Shown here piece by piece: positions 18,443 through 27,874 of a stretch of DNA of 64,000 nucleotides. Origin of the DNA: Symbiobacterium sp040797425 (GTDB lineage: Bacteria; Bacillota; Sulfobacillia; Symbiobacteriales; Symbiobacteriaceae). The notes below the pieces were generated by a model. It saw only the letters and a program-made list of their open reading frames with translations, made no database searches and was not told where the DNA came from. Position 1 is the first letter of the stretch. Every line of letters starts with the position of its first letter. A program made the position numbers and the translations under genes. The stretch covers positions 1-64,000 of the forward strand of contig NZ_JBFNEH010000013.1 in NCBI RefSeq assembly GCF_040797425.1. Direction: 5' to 3'.

Positions 18443-19357
18443 CTAGGATCGTTGCTTCCAGCGAAGAGCCAGAAGGTCCATGTCGGCAATCAGTTCCTTC
18501 AGCTCCTGCCTGGTGGTTTCGTCGATGTCCCGATTGGGAATCCGCACCGTAGCCGTTTCGAAGATCCCGCCCATCCGAAGGATCTCTTTGTGGATAGCCA
18601 TCGCAATGCCCGGCTGCGTTCCATACCGCATCAGGGGCAGGTGGCGAACAAACTCCCGCCGCGCGGTGGCGCCATCTCCGGCCTGCAACGCCCGCCAGAT
18701 CCGAACGCAGACGTCGGGGAACTCGCAGGAAGGCATGGTGCCCACTGCTCCCCGATTCAGCTCCTCGTACATGTAGACCCCATTGCCGCCGCCGAAGACC
18801 GCCAGCCGGCCCTCAGACTGGTGGATGATCTCGGTGATCTTCGGAAGGCTGGGATTGGTCTCTACCTTTACGTACTGGATGTTGTCAACCTCGCGAGCAA
18901 GCTTGACCAGTGTAGCTGTCGGCAGCGTCACGCCGGTCGCGTTTGGCGCGTCCTGGATCTGGATGGGAATGTCAACGGCAGCGGCCACCGCGGTGAAGTA
19001 CGCTTCCGCCTGGGCGGGGTCCGGCTTCATCCAATAAGGCGGCACCACCATCAGGCAGGCAGCCCCCGCCCTCTCCATCTTCTTCGACAGGGCCACGGCC
19101 GGCTCGATGCCCGTAGAACCGCTGCCCATGATCACCGGAACTTTCGAGCCGACCTCTTCCATTACGATTGAGGCCACCCGGTCCCGTTCCGCGTCACTGA
19201 GTGCATACACTTCGCTGGCCATCCCGAACAAGCCCAGGCCGTCGACGCCTGCGTCAAGCTCAAAGCGAACCAGGCGCCGCAGGCTCATCTCGTCAACAGC
19301 GCCGTTCCGATCAAAGGGGATGGCCAAGATCGGGAACACGCCCCGCAACGATTTCAT
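18443..19357 (-). CDS. DapA-family class I aldolase/lyase (dihydrodipicolinate synthase-like)
   Basis: A 304-residue TIM-barrel enzyme. The Schiff-base Lys is in IQYVKVETNPSLP, the conserved Tyr in VVPPYWMKP, and the pyruvate-binding loop corresponds to GSGSTGIEP. The ATG at 19357 (MKSLRGVFPILAIPF) follows a ggagg; an upstream in-frame ATG has no such site. Catabolic DapA relatives cleave 2-keto-3-deoxy sugar acids or N-acetylneuraminate. The operon context supports a sugar-acid lyase or dehydratase rather than lysine biosynthesis. Confidence 0.82.
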   Translation of the reverse strand: MKSLRGVFPILAIPFDRNGAVDEMSLRRLVRFELDAGVDGLGLFGMASEVYALSDAERDRVASIVMEEVGSKVPVIMGSGSTGIEPAVALSKKMERAGAACLMVVPPYWMKPDPAQAEAYFTAVAAAVDIPIQIQDAPNATGVTLPTATLVKLAREVDNIQYVKVETNPSLPKITEIIHQSEGRLAVFGGGNGVYMYEELNRGAVGTMPSCEFPDVCVRIWRALQAGDGATARREFVRHLPLMRYGTQPGIAMAIHKEILRMGGIFETATVRIPNRDIDETTRQELKELIADMDLLALRWKQRS

Positions 19358-19401
19358 CAGTCGGCCTCCCGTGGGTTCCTTTACTCGGTACCTGAACCAG
19401 G

Positions 19402-20661
19402 TCATGGGGTCGTAAAGTAATACGTCAGCTCCTTGATCAGCGCCAGGAGGTCGCTGATGCGAACGTTTTCATTCGGCGCATGGAAGTTGCCTTCCCCGTC
19501 GCGTCCCACGCCGAAGATGGCCATCTGGTCCGACCCGGTCAACTGTTGCAGCAGTGCCATGTCGGAGGAACCGAAGCTGATGAAGCGGCAGAAGTCCTCA
19601 TCCTTGTAACCCTGCCCCAGTTTCAGAACCTGCTTCATCTTCTGGGCGACAGGACCGTCGATGTCCACGGTCATCGGGGGGTACCCCCGCTTGATCTGCA
19701 GTTCCACCCTGGCCTCAGGGATTCGGCTGCGTGCCCGCTCCACCGCTGCGCGCAGCTCGGCCTCGACCTCCTCAACGTTCTCCTCCGGGATGTAGCGCCG
19801 GTCCCCGGAGATGACGCACAGGCTCGGAATCATGTTGTGCTTGCCGTTTGACCGGATCACGTTCAGGTTAAGCCGCGGCGTACGGCGGGTCGACGGGGCG
19901 CGCTTGGACGGCTCCCGCCCATACCGGGACTCCCGCTGCTCCACGACGCGTTTCAGCTCCAGCAACTCCTGCAGGATGGGAAAGGCCTGCTCCAGGGCGT
20001 TAACCCCCTCGTACGACTTGCCCGAGTGACAGGCGACGCCGCGGACGGAAACCTCCCAGGTGAGGTTTCCCACGAAGCCTTCCACCAGGAAGGGATCCTG
20101 CCCAGACTCCAGGCACAGCAGTTCGTGGGGCACATAGCCCTGCCGGGCCAAGTACAGTACCCCGGCATTCGGATGGCTGACCTCTTCATCTGTACACATG
20201 AGGCCCACCACGTCGTACGTGGGCTCCAGGCCGAGTGCGTGGATGGCCTCCATCGCGCCCAGGTACGCGGCAATCGAGGACTTCAGGTCGGACGCCCCGC
20301 GCCCCCAAATCCGCCCCTCGCTCACTTCACCCCAAGGGTCGTGATCCCAGTCGCCCTCGACGGGCACCGTATCCATGTGTGCATACACACCAAGGGGCCG
20401 TTTCCCGTTGTTGTACCGGGCCACCAGGTTGATGCGCGGCCCCTCCATCGGAGGGGTGATCAGCTCCGCCGGCACCTCGACCCGTTCGGTATGCAGGCCG
20501 AACCGGCGCAGCCGCTCTTCCAGGTACGCAACCATCTCCGGGTAACCGGAACCCGGCGGGTTGGTGGTGTCGATTCGCAGGAGGTCGACGAGCTGCTGGA
20601 CGAAGTGCTCCGCGCGCTCATCCACCCACCGGCTGATGCGTTCGAAGTGGCTGTTACTCAT
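19402..20661 (-). CDS. M20-family metallopeptidase/deacylase (ArgE/DapE-like)
   Basis: A 419-residue zinc amidohydrolase. Metal ligands are visible as His in GVYAHMDTVP and Asp in WGRGASDLKSS, and the catalytic/ligand Glu pair in CTDEEVSH. The dimerisation domain follows in the middle. It overlaps the upstream epimerase gene by 8 bp. A deacylase inside a sugar-acid operon suggests that the imported substrate carries an N-acyl or peptide group that must be removed (inference). Confidence 0.84.
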   Translation of the reverse strand: MSNSHFERISRWVDERAEHFVQQLVDLLRIDTTNPPGSGYPEMVAYLEERLRRFGLHTERVEVPAELITPPMEGPRINLVARYNNGKRPLGVYAHMDTVPVEGDWDHDPWGEVSEGRIWGRGASDLKSSIAAYLGAMEAIHALGLEPTYDVVGLMCTDEEVSHPNAGVLYLARQGYVPHELLCLESGQDPFLVEGFVGNLTWEVSVRGVACHSGKSYEGVNALEQAFPILQELLELKRVVEQRESRYGREPSKRAPSTRRTPRLNLNVIRSNGKHNMIPSLCVISGDRRYIPEENVEEVEAELRAAVERARSRIPEARVELQIKRGYPPMTVDIDGPVAQKMKQVLKLGQGYKDEDFCRFISFGSSDMALLQQLTGSDQMAIFGVGRDGEGNFHAPNENVRISDLLALIKELTYYFTTP

Positions 20662-21643
20662 GATGAGACACCCGTGCTCTATACGCTGCCGCCGCTTCCT
20701 CGAGCATGGCGTCGAAGGTCCAGCGCGGGCGGAAGTCTAGCAGCTCCTTGGCCTTGAAGTTCGAGGTGTTGTAGTTTACTGCGTTCCCCGGCAACCGCGC
20801 TTCGACCAACGGCAGGCCGGTCAGTTCGGCCATGCGCGGCAGCGCCTGGTCGAACCGGACAGGCTCGTCCGGCCCCAGAGCGATGGTCTCTCCCAGGGCC
20901 CTCTCGGAATCCAGCGCCTTGATGACTCCCTGGACCACGTCCCGGGTGTCGGCGATACCCATGCGGTACGGCGTGCCGTCACTTCCGCGCGAGAGCAGAA
21001 GCTTTTCCGTGCCATCATCCAGCGGCTCCAGTACCGCCAGAGCCGCCGTGTTGCCGAACATGCGCTGCTGGCGGATCTTGCTGCGCAGGAAGAACCGCGG
21101 CCCGGAGAAGAAACTCGTGGGGTCAAGCAACTCCGTGGCGTCCTGCGTGTGGGGGAACCGGAGCACGACCGTTGGCATGCGATACTTGCGGGCATAGAAC
21201 CAAACCATCTGCTCGCCCAACAGTTTGGTCATGCCGTAGTGAGACGTGGGCTTGGTCGGATGGTGCTCATCCACCGGGAGATAGACAGGGTTTCCTTCGG
21301 GGTAGACCTCGCCGGAACTGGCGAAGATGAAGCGCGTCAGGCCCAGAGGCGCCACGGCCTCAAGCAGGTTGAAAGTGCCCGCCACGTTGGCCGCGAACAA
21401 CCGCCGGGCGTCGCTCGGCACCCAGGACATGAGGGCACCGATGTGGATGACCGCCTGGACCCCCTCCGCAGCGCAGGCCACCGCCTCGGGATCTTCCAGG
21501 GCGCCCTGGACGTACTTGCAGTCCACCTGCTCAGGCTGCAAAGGTTTGGCGTCAAACCCAATCACTTCGTGGCCCAGATTCTGGAGTTCCCTGACGAGAT
21601 GCCGGCCGACACGCCCGGCAGAACCTGTGACGAGGATTCTCAC
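20654..21643 (-). CDS. NAD-dependent epimerase/dehydratase (extended SDR)
   Basis: A 329-residue extended SDR. The nucleotide-binding motif is TGSAGRVG at residues 7-14, and the catalytic pair is in SHYGMTK (Tyr-x3-Lys). Substrate-domain features follow up to the C-terminus. It sits between the ABC permease genes and the M20 gene in a tightly packed operon. Uronate dehydrogenase or a sugar epimerase/dehydrogenase role would fit the neighbours; the sequence alone does not decide. Confidence 0.82.
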   Translation of the reverse strand: MRILVTGSAGRVGRHLVRELQNLGHEVIGFDAKPLQPEQVDCKYVQGALEDPEAVACAAEGVQAVIHIGALMSWVPSDARRLFAANVAGTFNLLEAVAPLGLTRFIFASSGEVYPEGNPVYLPVDEHHPTKPTSHYGMTKLLGEQMVWFYARKYRMPTVVLRFPHTQDATELLDPTSFFSGPRFFLRSKIRQQRMFGNTAALAVLEPLDDGTEKLLLSRGSDGTPYRMGIADTRDVVQGVIKALDSERALGETIALGPDEPVRFDQALPRMAELTGLPLVEARLPGNAVNYNTSNFKAKELLDFRPRWTFDAMLEEAAAAYRARVSHHE

Positions 21644-21656
21644 GTCCAGCGCCTCC

Positions 21657-22505
21657 TTAGCCCTTGACTGAACCCGAGGTCATGCCGCTTACGAGGTAAG
21701 GTTCGAGGAACAGGAACACCAGCAGGAGCGGCGCCACCGAAATCACACCGGATGCCATCAGGCTGCTCCAGTTCACCGTGTGCTCGCCGATGAACGACAC
21801 CGTGCCGACCGTCATCGTCCACCGCGCGGGGTCGGTCATAAGAGTGCGGGCGAACAGGAACTCGCTCCAGGCCAGGATCGCAGAGTATATGCCCGTGGCC
21901 GCCAGCCCGGGTAGGGTCAGGGGCAGGATGACTTTCCGCATGGCCTGCAGACGGGTGCAGCCGTCCACCATCGCCGATTCTTCCAGTTCCCCGGGGATGC
22001 TGTCGAAGAATCCCTTCATCATCCATGTCGCGAACGGAACGATATGCGTCACGTTGGCGATCACAAGGGAGATCGGGTTGTTGATCAGGCGTGCCTGCGC
22101 AAACATGAAGTACAGCGGAATGACCAGCAGCGATCCCGGCAGCATGCGGTTCAGCAGCAGCGTGTAGCCCATGGCCAGGCCACCCCGAGTGCGGAACCGT
22201 GACAGGCTGTAGCCCGCCAGGGTCGAGACGAACATGCTGACCACCGTGGCGCTGGCCGTGACCACCGCCGAGTTGGCGAACCACTGGAAGATCGGCTTGC
22301 GCGCCGTCACGACCACATAGGCATCGAAGTTGATCTTGGACAGCGGCGGAATGAGGGGCGGTGTGCGCGAAAGGACCACGTCCGACGGCAAGACGGAAGT
22401 CATGAACATCCAGTACAGCGGAAAGAGCAGCACCAGGGCAAACAAGGTCACCACGACGGTCGTTGACCAGCCGGATGAGATAAACCGTCGCACCACGTTG
22501 ACCAT
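21657..22505 (-). CDS. CUT1 sugar ABC transporter permease (MalG-like)
   Basis: A 282-residue inner-membrane permease with six membrane segments. The EAA coupling loop is ELEESAMVDGCTRLQAMRKVILPL. The C-terminus YLVSGMTSGSVKG is the classic MalG-family ending. Its start lies 5 bp after the stop of the MalF-like gene. No dedicated ATPase gene lies in this operon, so a shared MsmX-type ATPase encoded elsewhere is likely. Confidence 0.9.
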   Translation of the reverse strand: MVNVVRRFISSGWSTTVVVTLFALVLLFPLYWMFMTSVLPSDVVLSRTPPLIPPLSKINFDAYVVVTARKPIFQWFANSAVVTASATVVSMFVSTLAGYSLSRFRTRGGLAMGYTLLLNRMLPGSLLVIPLYFMFAQARLINNPISLVIANVTHIVPFATWMMKGFFDSIPGELEESAMVDGCTRLQAMRKVILPLTLPGLAATGIYSAILAWSEFLFARTLMTDPARWTMTVGTVSFIGEHTVNWSSLMASGVISVAPLLLVFLFLEPYLVSGMTSGSVKG

Positions 22506-22509
22506 CTCC

Positions 22510-23391
22510 TCAGAAAAACTCCTTCCTCAGGACGGGGTAGGCCATGAACACCACAAGGCCACAGATCAGCACCGTCAACATGCCCAGTGCGGAAGCTGTC
22601 GTCATGTGGAAGTAGCCAAACGCCTCGTTGTAAATTCGGATGGCCAGGGTCTCCGTGGCGCCAACGGGGCCTCCGCCGGTGGTTGCGTAAATGTAGTCGA
22701 ACTCACGGAACACCCACAGGACTTGCAACACGATCGCGAGCGTGGCCGTCGTGCGAATGCCGGGCCAGGTGATGAAGCGAAACAGCTGAGTCGATCCGGC
22801 CCCGTCGACCCGGGCGGCCTCGTAGAGGTCGCCCGGGATCGACTGCAGCGCGGCCAGCAACATCAGCGTGAAGAACGGGTACCCCTTCCAGACCGTGGGG
22901 ATCACCACTGCGATCATTGCGGTGCTGGGATCAGCAAACCAGGCCACATCCGTGCTGATCAGGTGGAGGCTCCGGAGCAGGTAGTTCATCACGCCGTACG
23001 AGGAGTCCAGGATCCAGAGGAAGCCGAGAACGGTGACGACCCCTGGCACGGCCCACGGCAACAGAACGAGTGTCCGGAGAATCCGCCTTCCCGGGAACTT
23101 CCGGTTGAGCACGAGGGCCGTTCCCAAACCGATCAGGAACGAGATGCCTACGGACAGACCGGTGTACTCCACAGACTTCCAGACGCTGTGCCAGGTCGCC
23201 GGATCGCTCAGCACCTCGGCGTAGTTCACGAGGCTCAGCGGGAGGCTGTTGATCTGGGACAGGTTCATGGTCTGCCCGGCCCGCAGGCTCAGGTTCACCG
23301 CCAGGAACAGCGGGTAGACGAGGAACAGGACCACAACGAGAAACGCGGGTGAGAGTAAGCCGTAAGCCAGGATGTTGCGTCCGCGCCGCAT
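22510..23391 (-). CDS. CUT1 sugar ABC transporter permease (MalF-like)
   Basis: A 293-residue permease. The membrane segment near the start is AYGLLSPAFLVVVLFLVYPL and the EAA loop is DLYEAARVDGAGSTQLFRFI. The motif TGGGPVGATETL is typical of MalF-type subunits. It forms the channel with the adjacent MalG-like subunit. Confidence 0.9.
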   Translation of the reverse strand: MRRGRNILAYGLLSPAFLVVVLFLVYPLFLAVNLSLRAGQTMNLSQINSLPLSLVNYAEVLSDPATWHSVWKSVEYTGLSVGISFLIGLGTALVLNRKFPGRRILRTLVLLPWAVPGVVTVLGFLWILDSSYGVMNYLLRSLHLISTDVAWFADPSTAMIAVVIPTVWKGYPFFTLMLLAALQSIPGDLYEAARVDGAGSTQLFRFITWPGIRTTATLAIVLQVLWVFREFDYIYATTGGGPVGATETLAIRIYNEAFGYFHMTTASALGMLTVLICGLVVFMAYPVLRKEFF

Positions 23392-23420
23392 GGGGTCGCC
23401 TCCCCGTGGTTGGTCAGAAG

Positions 23421-24719
23421 CTAGGGTCGAACCTTCGACTCCAGTTCAGCCTGCAGTTCCGCCAGGACGCTGGCCGTGTCTGCATCCGTGGTCATGAGCT
23501 TCATCATGGCCGCCGAGATGATCTTGGAGTACTCGTTGTAGTTCTGCTGGATGTTCTTGGAGGCCGGAGTCATGGGCACCGCCAGCTCGGTGGCTTCAGC
23601 AAACAGCTCCATCTCGGGGATCTTCTGGATCGTCTCATCCGTCACAGCGCCCTTGCGCGGTGCAGGGGACTTCGTGTACTCCGCGTAGAGGGCCTGGTAC
23701 TTGGGCGAAGCGGCCAGCTGGATGAAGTCCCAGACCAGGGCCTTCTTCTCCTCCGAGAGCGAGGCGGGGATGTGCAGGCTGTTGCTCACGGAGCCGGCAA
23801 TATGGGGGAACGGAACGTGGGCGATCTTCACATGGGGCCGCACGGACTCGGGTGCGGAATCGCTGGAGGCCAACACGAACGGGCCGTCCATCATCATGGC
23901 GATCTTGCCGTCGAAGAACAGCTGCCGCTTCTGCTCGCTGGTCGTACCCTTGGGGGCGTACTTCAGGAGCTCCCGCCAGTAGTTGACCCCCTCGATCATG
24001 GCCGGATCGGAGAAGTTGTACTGGCCGTCCTTTACCCAGTGCGAGCCGACTCCGATCACGAAAATGCTCACATCGGAGTAGATGTTGGGATGTTCAGTGG
24101 TGACCGTGCCGAAACCGAACACGTCGTCCTTGGTGCAGGCCCTGGCGGCGGCGATCAACTCGTCAGGGGTCGTGGGCGGGCCGCTGAAGCCGCAATCCTG
24201 CAGCAGCTTCTCGTTGTAGTACAGCATCATGCCGTACCCCATGAGCAGGACGCCTTGCGTCTTCCCGTCCCAGACCATCTCCTGCTGTAGGGCGGTCCAG
24301 TTCTGCGGAATGTCGGTGTCCTTGAGCAGGTCGTCCAGCGAGGCCAACCAGCCCTGGGCGGCGAACTGCGCGAAGTTGCGGGAGGGCAGGTGAACGATGT
24401 CCGGCGGGTTGTTGCCCGCAAAGCGGGTGGTCATCGTGTCAACGTAGTTCTTGAACGGAATCTGGGTCAGCTTGACGGTCACGTTCTCGTGGGTGCTTTC
24501 AAACTCGGCAATCAGGTCCTTCCAGAACTCGGCAAATCCGGGTTCCTCAGCCTGCCAGCTGGGGAAGTCGAGGACAATCGGCGTGTTGGCGGTGGGTTGC
24601 TGGCTTTGGGAGGGTGCGGAGCCTTGTGACGGAGCCTGGGATGACGGGGTTGTGCCTGATCCGGAGCAGCCGACTAGGTACACCACGAGCACCAGGAGCA
24701 CTGCAATCCGCTTGAACAT
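23421..24719 (-). CDS. Sugar ABC transporter substrate-binding lipoprotein
   Basis: A 432-residue family 1 solute-binding protein. The lipobox is LVVYLVGCSGSG with the lipid-modified Cys near residue 18, followed by a Ser/Gln-rich linker. The mature domain has the usual features of the family (FWKDLIAEFESTHENVTVKL, NPPDIVHLPSRNF). It delivers the substrate to the two permeases downstream. Confidence 0.9.
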   Translation of the reverse strand: MFKRIAVLLVLVVYLVGCSGSGTTPSSQAPSQGSAPSQSQQPTANTPIVLDFPSWQAEEPGFAEFWKDLIAEFESTHENVTVKLTQIPFKNYVDTMTTRFAGNNPPDIVHLPSRNFAQFAAQGWLASLDDLLKDTDIPQNWTALQQEMVWDGKTQGVLLMGYGMMLYYNEKLLQDCGFSGPPTTPDELIAAARACTKDDVFGFGTVTTEHPNIYSDVSIFVIGVGSHWVKDGQYNFSDPAMIEGVNYWRELLKYAPKGTTSEQKRQLFFDGKIAMMMDGPFVLASSDSAPESVRPHVKIAHVPFPHIAGSVSNSLHIPASLSEEKKALVWDFIQLAASPKYQALYAEYTKSPAPRKGAVTDETIQKIPEMELFAEATELAVPMTPASKNIQQNYNEYSKIISAAMMKLMTTDADTASVLAELQAELESKVRP

Positions 24720-24758
24720 CGTCGAGTTCCCTCCTATCTGCGCCTCGCACTGCAGAAA

Positions 24759-25910
24759 TCAGGCCTGAACGGCATGGTGTCGGATCCGTTCTTCGTCGAG
24801 TTCGACACCAAGGCCGGGACCCTCGGGGAGGTACATGAAACCGTCCTCGCAGACCAACGGCTTCGCGAGGAACTGATTCGCCAGGTTGAACGGGTTGGGT
24901 TGGTACTCCAAGATGAACAGGTTGGGTATCGCCGCCGCCACCTGGAGGGTCGCTGCAATCATCACGCCCTGACCCACGCTCAGGTGCGGTGCAACCGGGA
25001 CATTCCAGGCCTCAGCCATGCCAGCGATTTTCTTGAGCTCACTGATGCCGGTCCGCCCGACATCGGGCTGCAGGATATCCGCTGCGCCGCGCACCAGGAT
25101 CTCCTTGAACTGATACCGTGTGCGCTCTCCTTCGCCGATCGCAATCGCGATGTCCAGCTGGCGGGCCAGTTCGGCATGTGCGTCCAGGTTCTCCGGAAGC
25201 ATGGGCGCTTCCAGGAAGCCAACGCCCAGCGCCTCCAGGGCGCGCCCGAATCGCATGGCCTCCGGCAGTGTGTAGTGCCAGTGGGCATCGACGAAGACGG
25301 TTCCTCCCTCGCCCAGGGCGTCCCTCACCGCTTCGACCGTTCTCAGATCCTCCTGAATGGTCGTGCCGATGGCCAGCTTGACGCGGTGAAATCCCCGTGC
25401 CGCCCACTCGCGTGCCAGCTCGGCCCGCTCTGCGTCCGTAGGCCTTGGCAACCCCGATACATAGCAGGGAAGCCGGCGGGCATACGGCCCTCCCAGGAGC
25501 CTGTGAACAGGGAGACCCAGCAGCCTCCCTTTCAGGTCCCAAAGAGCGATATCCACACCGGCGATAGCATCAATGAAGAAACCCTGAACGTGCCCGCGCT
25601 CGCGCATGGCGTCGTACATGCGCGTGTTGAGCACCTCAGTGGCGAGGGGATCGGCCCCCACCAGCAACGGGGTGAACAGTGACCTGATGATGCCGGCGGT
25701 GACCTCCGGCGCCACGGGAGCCAGGGCCTCCCCCCACCCCGTGGTGCCGTCTTCAGCCGTGATCTTCACAAACACGGTCTCCATCATCCGCGAGTACACA
25801 CAGCGCCATCCGGGACGATAGTAGTAGGTTGGACCTTCCTTGGACCCCCCCAGGTAGATCTCCTCGGGGGGGATCTTGACAGGAATAACCTCGACTTGCG
25901 TAATGCGCAC
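24759..25910 (-). CDS. Enolase-superfamily sugar-acid dehydratase (mandelate racemase/muconate lactonizing family)
   Basis: A 383-residue enzyme with the N-terminal capping domain and a modified TIM barrel. Metal ligands are in VFVDAHWHY (Asp), FLEAPMLPEN (Glu) and AIGEGERTR (Glu), and the Asp-His side in LQPDVGRTG and APHLSVGQG. The usual KxK base motif reads as KLA (HRVKLAIG), so the second Lys is replaced by Ala. It probably dehydrates an aldonate to a 2-keto-3-deoxy acid that feeds the kinase and aldolase encoded divergently (27 and 29 kb). First gene of the minus operon, 65 bp from its promoter. Confidence 0.83.
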   Translation of the reverse strand: MRITQVEVIPVKIPPEEIYLGGSKEGPTYYYRPGWRCVYSRMMETVFVKITAEDGTTGWGEALAPVAPEVTAGIIRSLFTPLLVGADPLATEVLNTRMYDAMRERGHVQGFFIDAIAGVDIALWDLKGRLLGLPVHRLLGGPYARRLPCYVSGLPRPTDAERAELAREWAARGFHRVKLAIGTTIQEDLRTVEAVRDALGEGGTVFVDAHWHYTLPEAMRFGRALEALGVGFLEAPMLPENLDAHAELARQLDIAIAIGEGERTRYQFKEILVRGAADILQPDVGRTGISELKKIAGMAEAWNVPVAPHLSVGQGVMIAATLQVAAAIPNLFILEYQPNPFNLANQFLAKPLVCEDGFMYLPEGPGLGVELDEERIRHHAVQA

Positions 25911-25974
25911 AGTAATCGCTCCTCGCGGAATCTGTTTGCGCTCTCGGAAACTCTATTGCGCGTTTCGCGAGCCC

Positions 25975-26017
25975 AGTATAAGATATCCTTGAAAACGAAT
26001 CAAGCGTTTTGTCATAT
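25975..26017. promoter_or_regulatory. Divergent promoters with an inverted-repeat operator
   Basis: On the minus strand TTGATT (26003-25998), a 17-bp spacer and TATACT (25980-25975) form a good sigma-A promoter for the dehydratase/ABC operon. On the plus strand TTGAAA (25989-25994) and CATATT (26013-26018 region) with about 18 bp between form a weaker one for the IclR gene. The inverted repeat AAAACG-N7-CGTTTT (25992-26010) covers the -35 side of both. This placement would let the IclR protein control both operons and itself. Confidence 0.65.
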
Positions 26018-26060
26018 TGGAGTAAATGGTCTATTAAAGTCTTCGGCAGGGGGCTATGAC

Positions 26061-26849
26061 ATGGGAAAAGAGAATGGGTCAGGCCTAACCAAGAGTGTGG
26101 CACGAGCCCTATCCATCTTGTCGTGCTTTAGTGACAGGCAGCCCGAGTTACGCGTCTCAGACTTCGCACGGATGCTCGGGCTGACGGTATCCAACGTTTC
26201 CAGACTCCTGGCCACGATGGAGACGCTGGGGTACGTTGAACGTGACGAGAACACGGGCCTGTTCCGCCCCGGAATGGAACTGCTGACCCTGGCGGGCATC
26301 GCGCTCAACCTGAACGACGTTCGCCGCGCGTCAGTGGACGAGTTGCAGCGCCTTGAGCGCGCCCTGGGGCTCGGGACGAATCTGGCCGTGCTCCGGGACG
26401 ATTCGATCTTCTATCTGGCCCATTTCGATGGGCCCCAGGCACCCCGCGGCTATACCTTGTTGGGTCGCAGGAACCCGCTTCATGCAACGGCAATAGGAAA
26501 GGTCCTTCTGGCGCACCTGCCAGAGGACCAGCTGAATGACGTCCTGGCGCGAATCCCGCTCACCCAGTTCACGACTTCAACAATCACAGATCCCAACCGT
26601 CTCAGGGAGGAACTTGCGCAAATCCGGCAGCAGGGGTTTGCCACAGAGGTCAACGAGCTGGCGCTCGGCCGCGGATGCGTCGCAGCGCCAGTGCGAAATC
26701 GCGTTGGGCAGGTTGTGGCCGGCATCTCGATATCCGGGCCGCTGTCCGCGATGGACTTCGAGCACCGGAAGGACAAGCTCGCCCGGATCATCATCGAGGC
26801 CGCCGACAACATCTCGCTGAAACTCGGCTACATCACGGTGTACCAGTAG
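26061..26849 (+). CDS. IclR-family transcriptional regulator
   Basis: A 262-residue regulator. The winged helix (VARALSILSCFSDRQPELRVSDFARMLG then TVSNVSRLLATMETLGYVER, quoted in parts) occupies roughly residues 10-75, followed by the IclR effector domain (LHATAIGKVLLAHLPEDQ, RQQGFATEVNELALG). The ATG at 26061 has a ggcaggggg Shine-Dalgarno; the frame is open upstream through the promoter region but those codons are not protein-like. It is divergent from the ABC/dehydratase operon and heads the kinase/aldolase operon. The effector is probably a pathway sugar acid. Confidence 0.9.
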   Translation: MGKENGSGLTKSVARALSILSCFSDRQPELRVSDFARMLGLTVSNVSRLLATMETLGYVERDENTGLFRPGMELLTLAGIALNLNDVRRASVDELQRLERALGLGTNLAVLRDDSIFYLAHFDGPQAPRGYTLLGRRNPLHATAIGKVLLAHLPEDQLNDVLARIPLTQFTTSTITDPNRLREELAQIRQQGFATEVNELALGRGCVAAPVRNRVGQVVAGISISGPLSAMDFEHRKDKLARIIIEAADNISLKLGYITVYQ

Positions 26850-26885
26850 ACGGGGACGAGGGCCACCGAAAGGAGGCTGGGAGTC

Positions 26886-27857
26886 ATGGCAGTGATCATG
26901 GTTGCTGACTCCGGAACCACCAACACCAGAGTCCGCCTCTGGGACGGCCGGCGCGTGATCGCTTCGGCATCCGAACCGGTCGGCGCCCGCAACACAGCGA
27001 TTGACGGCCACAACGGTCGGGTCAAGGAAGCCCTGCGAAGGTTGATCGAGCAACTCGAGGGGAAGTCTGAAGTCCGGCCGGAAGCGGTGGTGTGTTCGGG
27101 CATGATCACCTCCAACGTCGGACTGGTGGAGGTACCACACCTGCCTGCACCGGCCGGGATCAGCGATCTGGCAGACCACGTCGTCCGCATCGTGTTTCCT
27201 GACATCAGCCCGCTGCCCTTCTATCTCATTCCCGGAGTCAAGTCGCTCCCCGAACCGATCTCTGGCGAGACGCTTCCGGAGGCCGACATTCTGCGGGGGG
27301 AAGAGGTTGAGGTAGCGGGACTCCGCGAACTCCTCGGGATCTCCGGTCCTTCGCTCCTGATGCATTTTGGATCCCACCATAAGGCCATCAGCGTGGATGC
27401 CGGCGGCCGAATTTTGTGGAGCCGAACCTCCATCACGGGCGAACTTCTCATGGCCATCGCCAGCAACACCATTCTGAAGAGCAGCATGATCGACCTCGGG
27501 CAACTCCCGTACCCCGATCCCGAGATGGTCCGTGCAGGGATCAGACACGCTCTGGAGCACGGCGTGGGGCGATGTCTCTTCCTGGGGCGGGTAGCCGACG
27601 TCCTCTGGGGGCGCGATCGCTGCGACGTGACGAGCTTCATCCTCGGCTGCCTGGCCACCCTGGACCTCCCGCTGTTGGCCGGGGCCAGGGAGACCGGGGC
27701 TCAGGTTGTTCTGTATGGAAAGGGGCACTTCCCCCCGATTCTGAGGGACTACCTCAACGCTGAGGGGTGGGAAAACGTTCACCTCGTTGATGTCGAAACT
27801 GCAGATCTCTCGGCAGTCATCGGCGCGGTCCGTGTATTTGAGCGGGTCGCACACTAG
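26886..27857 (+). CDS. dgoK: 2-dehydro-3-deoxygalactonokinase-family kinase (DgoK)
   Basis: A 323-residue protein of the DgoK family. The phosphate-binding start is VADSGTTNTRVRLWDG. A RGEEVEVAGL segment occurs in the middle, and HFGSHHKAISVD is the second ATPase-fold strand pair. It phosphorylates a 2-keto-3-deoxy sugar acid, normally KDGal, to the 6-phospho form used by the aldolase encoded two genes later. The ATG has gaaaggaggctggg upstream. Confidence 0.87.
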   Translation: MAVIMVADSGTTNTRVRLWDGRRVIASASEPVGARNTAIDGHNGRVKEALRRLIEQLEGKSEVRPEAVVCSGMITSNVGLVEVPHLPAPAGISDLADHVVRIVFPDISPLPFYLIPGVKSLPEPISGETLPEADILRGEEVEVAGLRELLGISGPSLLMHFGSHHKAISVDAGGRILWSRTSITGELLMAIASNTILKSSMIDLGQLPYPDPEMVRAGIRHALEHGVGRCLFLGRVADVLWGRDRCDVTSFILGCLATLDLPLLAGARETGAQVVLYGKGHFPPILRDYLNAEGWENVHLVDVETADLSAVIGAVRVFERVAH

Positions 27858-27874
27858 GGTAAGGAGGCGCTATC

